Source: Kineosporia sp. NBRC 101731 (GTDB lineage: Bacteria; Actinomycetota; Actinomycetes; Actinomycetales; Kineosporiaceae). Taken from it: a DNA stretch of 64,000 bases. The notes under the pieces were generated by a model. That model was not told the origin of the DNA. It saw nothing but the letters and a program-made list of their open reading frames with translations, and did no database searches. Shown here piece after piece: positions 58,657-64,000 of the stretch (position 1 is the first letter of the stretch; each line of letters starts with the position of its first letter). The stretch is from NCBI RefSeq assembly GCF_030269305.1, contig NZ_BSTC01000006.1, positions 367,998-431,997 of the forward strand, in the 5' to 3' direction. The position numbers and the translations under genes are program-made.

Positions 58657-60168
58657 ATGACCACCAGCACGGCCGAGAAGGCTCGTACGCCGCAGATCGC
58701 GATCAACGACATTGGTAGCGAGGCCGACTTCCTCGCCGCCATTGACGAAACCATCAAGTACTTCAACGACGGCGACATCGTCTCCGGGACGATCGTCAAG
58801 GTTGATCGCGACGAAGTGCTGCTCGACATCGGCTACAAGACTGAGGGCGTCATTCCCTCGCGCGAACTCTCGATCAAGCACGACGTCGACCCCAACGAGG
58901 TCGTTACCGTCGGCGACGAGGTCGAGGCTCTTGTTCTCCAGAAGGAGGACAAAGAGGGGCGCCTGATCCTCTCGAAGAAGCGGGCTCAGTACGAGCGCGC
59001 CTGGGGCACGATCGAGAAGATCAAGGAAGAAGACGGCATCGTCACCGGTACGGTGATCGAGGTTGTCAAGGGTGGTCTGATCCTCGACATCGGGCTCCGC
59101 GGCTTCCTCCCGGCCTCGCTGGTTGAGATGCGCCGCGTCCGTGACCTGCAGCCGTACGTCGGCAAGCAGATCGAAGCCAAGATCATCGAGCTCGACAAGA
59201 ACCGCAACAACGTGGTTCTGTCCCGCCGTGCCTGGCTCGAGCAGACCCAGTCCGAGGTGCGCCAGACCTTCCTGCAGACGCTGCAGAAGGGCCAGGTCCG
59301 CTCCGGTGTGGTCTCCTCCATCGTCAACTTCGGTGCGTTCGTCGACCTCGGCGGCGTCGACGGTCTGGTCCACGTCTCCGAGCTGTCCTGGAAGCACATC
59401 GACCACCCGGGTGAGGTTGTCGAGGTCGGCCAGGAAGTCACGGTCGAGGTTCTCGACGTCGACATGGACCGCGAGCGCGTGTCCCTGTCGCTGAAGGCGA
59501 CCCAGGAAGACCCGTGGCAGCAGTTCGCCCGTACCCACGCGATCGGTCAGGTCGTCCCGGGTAAGGTCACCAAGCTGGTGCCGTTCGGTGCGTTCGTCCG
59601 CGTCGACGAGGGTATTGAGGGCCTGGTCCACATCTCCGAGCTGGCCGAGCGCCACGTGGAGATCCCGGAGCAGGTCGTCCAGGTCAACGACCCGATCTTC
59701 GTCAAGGTCATCGACATCGACCTGGAGCGTCGTCGGATCTCCCTCTCGCTGAAGCAGGCCAACGAGGCCGGCTCCGGTGCGGGCGCCGAGACGTTCGACC
59801 CGGCTCTCTACGGTATGGCGGCCGAGTACGACGAGGCCGGCAACTACAAGTACCCCGAGGGCTTCGACCCCGAGACCAACGACTGGCTCGAGGGCTTCGA
59901 GAAGCAGCGTGAGGAGTGGGAGCAGCAGTACGCCGCGGCCCACGAGCGCTGGGAAGCCCACCGTAAGCAGATCGAGGAGGCGAGCGCGGCCGAGGCCGAG
60001 GCTCAGGCCGCCGGTGTCGACGAGGCTGCGGCCTCTTCGTCCTCGTCGTCTTCCTCTTCGTCGGGCTCCAGCTCGAGCTACTCCAGCGAGCCGGCGGCGG
60101 CCGAGGGTACCCTCGCCACCGACGAGGCGCTGGCTGCTCTGCGGGAGAAGCTGACCGGCGGCAACTGA
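58657..60168 (+). CDS. rpsA: Ribosomal protein S1
   Basis: RNA-binding protein that helps mRNA load onto the 30S subunit; 503 aa. Four S1 domains are visible (about 37-105, 122-187, 208-276 and 293-362), for example GDIVSGTIVKVDRDEVLLDIGYKTEG and GQVRSGVVSSIVNFGAFVDLGGVDGLVH. Actinobacterial S1 has four domains where E. coli has six. The C-terminal tail is acidic and then Ser-rich, with ten consecutive serines. GGAG is 10-11 nt from ATG 58657, a loose ribosome site. Wobble bases are less C-biased than in neighbours, fitting high expression. Confidence 0.97.
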   Translation: MTTSTAEKARTPQIAINDIGSEADFLAAIDETIKYFNDGDIVSGTIVKVDRDEVLLDIGYKTEGVIPSRELSIKHDVDPNEVVTVGDEVEALVLQKEDKEGRLILSKKRAQYERAWGTIEKIKEEDGIVTGTVIEVVKGGLILDIGLRGFLPASLVEMRRVRDLQPYVGKQIEAKIIELDKNRNNVVLSRRAWLEQTQSEVRQTFLQTLQKGQVRSGVVSSIVNFGAFVDLGGVDGLVHVSELSWKHIDHPGEVVEVGQEVTVEVLDVDMDRERVSLSLKATQEDPWQQFARTHAIGQVVPGKVTKLVPFGAFVRVDEGIEGLVHISELAERHVEIPEQVVQVNDPIFVKVIDIDLERRRISLSLKQANEAGSGAGAETFDPALYGMAAEYDEAGNYKYPEGFDPETNDWLEGFEKQREEWEQQYAAAHERWEAHRKQIEEASAAEAEAQAAGVDEAAASSSSSSSSSSGSSSSYSSEPAAAEGTLATDEALAALREKLTGGN

Positions 60169-60212
60169 CCGCTGATCCAGTAGGTCCTGCTCAGGGTGTA
60201 GTCCCTAGCTCA

Positions 60213-60251
60213 GGAAGGCCCGGTTCCCTCTTCGGAGGGGCCGGGCCTTCC
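60213..60251 (+). terminator. Terminator of rpsA
   Basis: An 11-bp stem (60213-60223 with 60241-60251) is capped by CCCTC-TTCG-GAGGG. It lies 44 bp after the rpsA stop. Confidence 0.8.
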
Positions 60252-60305
60252 GGCTGGGGGAGGGTGTTGCCCGGACCTTCGCCGTCCGACCGGGGCGTCG
60301 CCATC

Positions 60306-60311
60306 TAAACT
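60306..60311 (+). promoter_or_regulatory. -10 box of leaderless coaE transcript
   Basis: TAAACT lies 6 nt before ATG 60318. Confidence 0.55.
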
Positions 60312-60317
60312 GCGGTC

Positions 60318-60914
60318 ATGGTACGAACCGCTCTCACGGGGGGCATCGGGGCCGGTAAGTCGACGGTCTCGCGGCGGCTCTCCGACCTTGGCGCGATCAT
60401 TCTCGATGCTGATCTGATCGCCCGGGAGGTGGTCGAGCCGGGCACCAGTGGCCTGGCGGAGATCGTCGCGACCTTCGGGAAGAAGATCCTGCGGGACGAT
60501 GCCACGCTGAACCGGCCCGCGCTGGGGAAGATCGTGTTCGCCGACGAGAAGAAGCTCGCCCGGTTGAACTCGATTGTGCACCCCAGGGTGGCGGCGCGGA
60601 TGGACGAGATCGTGCACGCCGCCCCCGAGGACGCGGTGCTGGTGCACGACGTGCCGCTGCTCGTGGAGAACCATCACCGGGCCGAGTACGACCTGGTGAT
60701 GGTGGTGTTCGCGCCGGAGGAGGAACGTATCCGTCGGCTGGTCGACGACCGCGGCATGACCCGGGACGACGCCCGGGCGAGGATCGCTGCACAGGCCACG
60801 GACGCACAGCGGGCCGAGGTGGCCGATGTGGTGCTGGACAACTCCGGCTCGCTCGCGACCACTCTCGCGCAGGTGGATGCCTGCTGGCGCAACCACATCG
60901 AGCCGCTGAGGTAG
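60318..60914 (+). CDS. coaE: Dephospho-CoA kinase
   Basis: Last step of coenzyme A synthesis, phosphorylating the 3'-OH of dephospho-CoA; 198 aa. P-loop [16 protein letters not shown], then [22 protein letters not shown] and [11 protein letters not shown]. It lacks the C-terminal UPF0157-like extension found in mycobacterial CoaE. coaBC, another pathway member, is at 1991. Confidence 0.96.
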   Translation: MVRTALTGGIGAGKSTVSRRLSDLGAIILDADLIAREVVEPGTSGLAEIVATFGKKILRDDATLNRPALGKIVFADEKKLARLNSIVHPRVAARMDEIVHAAPEDAVLVHDVPLLVENHHRAEYDLVMVVFAPEEERIRRLVDDRGMTRDDARARIAAQATDAQRAEVADVVLDNSGSLATTLAQVDACWRNHIEPLR

Positions 60915-60957
60915 CGCGCCGGGACCAGCCGGGAACAAGACTGTCGGTGGCTGCGCT

Positions 60958-60963
60958 TACGGT
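60958..60963 (+). promoter_or_regulatory. -10 box of leaderless uvrB transcript
   Basis: TACGGT lies 7 nt before ATG 60971. This supports ATG 60971 over GTG 60947. No LexA-type SOS box was recognised nearby. Confidence 0.45.
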
Positions 60964-60970
60964 ATTCGTC

Positions 60971-63076
<2,106 letters not shown>

Positions 63077-63134
63077 AACTATTGCCGGTGAGCTCCGTGC
63101 GTCCGTGCCTCGTGAGGGCGGTCGGCTTGAGAGC

Positions 63135-63671
63135 ATGACCCTGATGAAGCCCTCGCCTATCCTGCTGCGGACGGAGGACACCTTCCGCCCGCTGCTCCGC
63201 CCGGCCGACGAGAGATCCCACGCCCTGGCCCAGCGTGGGTGGTCGGAAGCGGGTCTCGTGGTCCGCGCCGTACGGGGCCGTAAGTGCCGCACGCGGCAGG
63301 GACTGTTCGACGAGTTCGCGGCGGCGCTGCAGTTTCCCTGGTTCTTCCCGGAGACCTGGGACGCCTTCGGTGACTGCCTGGCCGATCTGGACTGGATGCC
63401 GCACCAGGCCGGGCACGTGCTGATGCTGAAGGAACCCGAGCAGGTGCTGATCGACGGGCCGGATGCCGACTTCGCCGCTCTCGTCGAGTTCTTCCGTTCG
63501 GCCGCCCGGGAGTGGGGCACGCCGGCCGCGCGTGACACCTGGTACGACCGACCGCCCGTGCCCTTCCACGTCGTGCTCGCCTGCCTGCCGCACCACACCG
63601 ACGACACCCGCAACCGCTGGGAGGCCGAGGCCGAGCTGATCCTGCTCCCCGACCCCGCCACCGACTACTAA
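63135..63671 (+). CDS. Barstar-family RNase inhibitor-like protein
   Basis: A 178-aa protein with the barstar fold motif: GLFDEFAAALQFPWFFPETWDAFGDCLADLDWMP, where barstar has the helix and acidic residues that plug the barnase active site. Barstar itself is about 90 aa; this family member has an extended N-terminus and an RxWxxE-type C-terminal part. No barnase-like RNase is encoded next to it. ATG 63135 is used; ATG 63144 is possible. Confidence 0.82.
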   Translation: MTLMKPSPILLRTEDTFRPLLRPADERSHALAQRGWSEAGLVVRAVRGRKCRTRQGLFDEFAAALQFPWFFPETWDAFGDCLADLDWMPHQAGHVLMLKEPEQVLIDGPDADFAALVEFFRSAAREWGTPAARDTWYDRPPVPFHVVLACLPHHTDDTRNRWEAEAELILLPDPATDY

Positions 63672-63704
63672 GGACGCCCACCACGGCCGTCGTGGTGGGC
63701 GTCC
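63672..63704. terminator. Perfect 14-bp stem terminator between convergent genes
   Basis: Arms 63672-63685 and 63691-63704 pair perfectly around GCCGT, directly after the barstar stop and 29 bp from the end of the next minus-strand gene. Confidence 0.8.
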
Positions 63705-63732
63705 CCTGGTAGTCGCGATCGTGGGGGCTCTC

Positions 63733-64000
63733 TCAGGCCGGGGTGGCCGCGCTCCAGTCACCCATGACGTCCTGGGCGGAGTGGTCGGCCGGGGTGCCCA
63801 GCACCGGGTGCAGGTCGAGCGCGGGGGAGTAGCGGCTGGCCGGCGTCTCGCGGCCCAGGGCCTCGGCCATCGCGCGGACGTAGTGCGGTGCTCCGCCGCA
63901 GCAGATCCCGACGAACGAGACACCCAGATCGGCCGCGCGCCGGGCCCAGTCGGCCATCTCGAAACGGGTGTGCGCGTACGGCTCCAGGGCGATCGGGAAG
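63733..64000 (-). CDS. Homocysteine S-methyltransferase family protein (3' part only)
   Basis: Only the C-terminal 88 residues lie in the window; the gene continues past 64000. The frame reads through FPIALEPYAHTRFEMADW without a start at the window edge. LGVSFVGICCGGAPHYVRAMAEALG contains the paired Cys of the zinc site that ends homocysteine methyltransferase domains. About 45 residues follow the Cys motif. Confidence 0.8.
   Translation of the reverse strand, partial: FPIALEPYAHTRFEMADWARRAADLGVSFVGICCGGAPHYVRAMAEALGRETPASRYSPALDLHPVLGTPADHSAQDVMGDWSAATPA

Noticed and set aside
63105-63134. Upstream GTG start of the barstar-family gene
   Set aside because: The added residues are not family-like and no ribosome site supports it; ATG 63135 or 63144 is more plausible.

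Overview
This window is chromosomal DNA from a very GC-rich actinobacterium. The grounds are an IHF of the mycobacterial/streptomycete type, an ANTAR response regulator beside pyruvate kinase, a PriA lacking helicase motifs, a TrpE-linked Trp-operon membrane protein, GTG starts, and many -10 boxes (xANNNT) placed 6 to 8 nt ahead of start codons, as in leaderless actinobacterial mRNAs. Gene order and protein style suggest Kineosporiaceae or a close relative; that is a judgement, since no search was run. About 60 genes are supported. There is no transposase, integrase, CRISPR array or prophage: this is a core biosynthetic and information-processing region with a few accessory genes.

Layout. 1-687: repeat-bearing non-coding stretch. 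688-6833: mihF, gmk, rpoZ, coaBC (apparent CTG start), metK, priA. 6909-10888: a gene of unknown function, then on the minus strand a four-gene NMT1/NitT-type ABC importer (binding protein, ATPase, two permeases). 11031-14303: def, fmt, rsmB (removal of formyl from proteins, Met-tRNA formylation, 16S rRNA m5C). 14322-14732: PPOX/F420-type oxidoreductase behind a MerR-like promoter. 14828-19047: rpe, an FMN riboswitch, ribE-ribBA-ribH (no ribD), hisE, a PH-domain membrane protein. 19099-21354 (minus): SelW-like, DsbA-like and MauE/DoxX-like redox proteins and a uridine-kinase-like protein, whose promoter is fused back-to-back to that of hisF (21379).

22163-28853: TIGR03085 protein, a heterodimeric ABC exporter, DUF4291 and a sulfotransferase-like protein (the most accessory part). 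29028-38345: hisI, trpE, Trp-associated membrane protein, HGxxPAAW, RDD, DUF2752, trpC, trpB, trpA, lgt. 38679-46341: gltB, gltD, pyk. Then tRNA-Leu(CAA), pdtaR-type regulator, an AT-richer structured leader and the livJHMGF branched-chain amino-acid importer (47842-53159). 53487-64000: GNAT, thioesterase, polA, methyltransferase, rpsA, coaE, uvrB, an orphan barstar and the 3' end of a homocysteine S-methyltransferase.

How it works together: co-directional pathway genes are packed with 4-bp ATGA/GTGA overlaps (importer, rib, his/trp, liv, exporter), implying translational coupling. Convergent ends are closed by strong hairpins usable from both strands. Two divergent pairs (uridine-kinase-like/hisF and thioesterase/polA) have only 24 and 19 bp between start codons, with -10 boxes that overlap on opposite strands. 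The least explained signals are those compact divergent promoters, the structured leader of the liv operon, the MerR-like operator at 14750-14769 and the thiol-redox cluster at 19099-20725.
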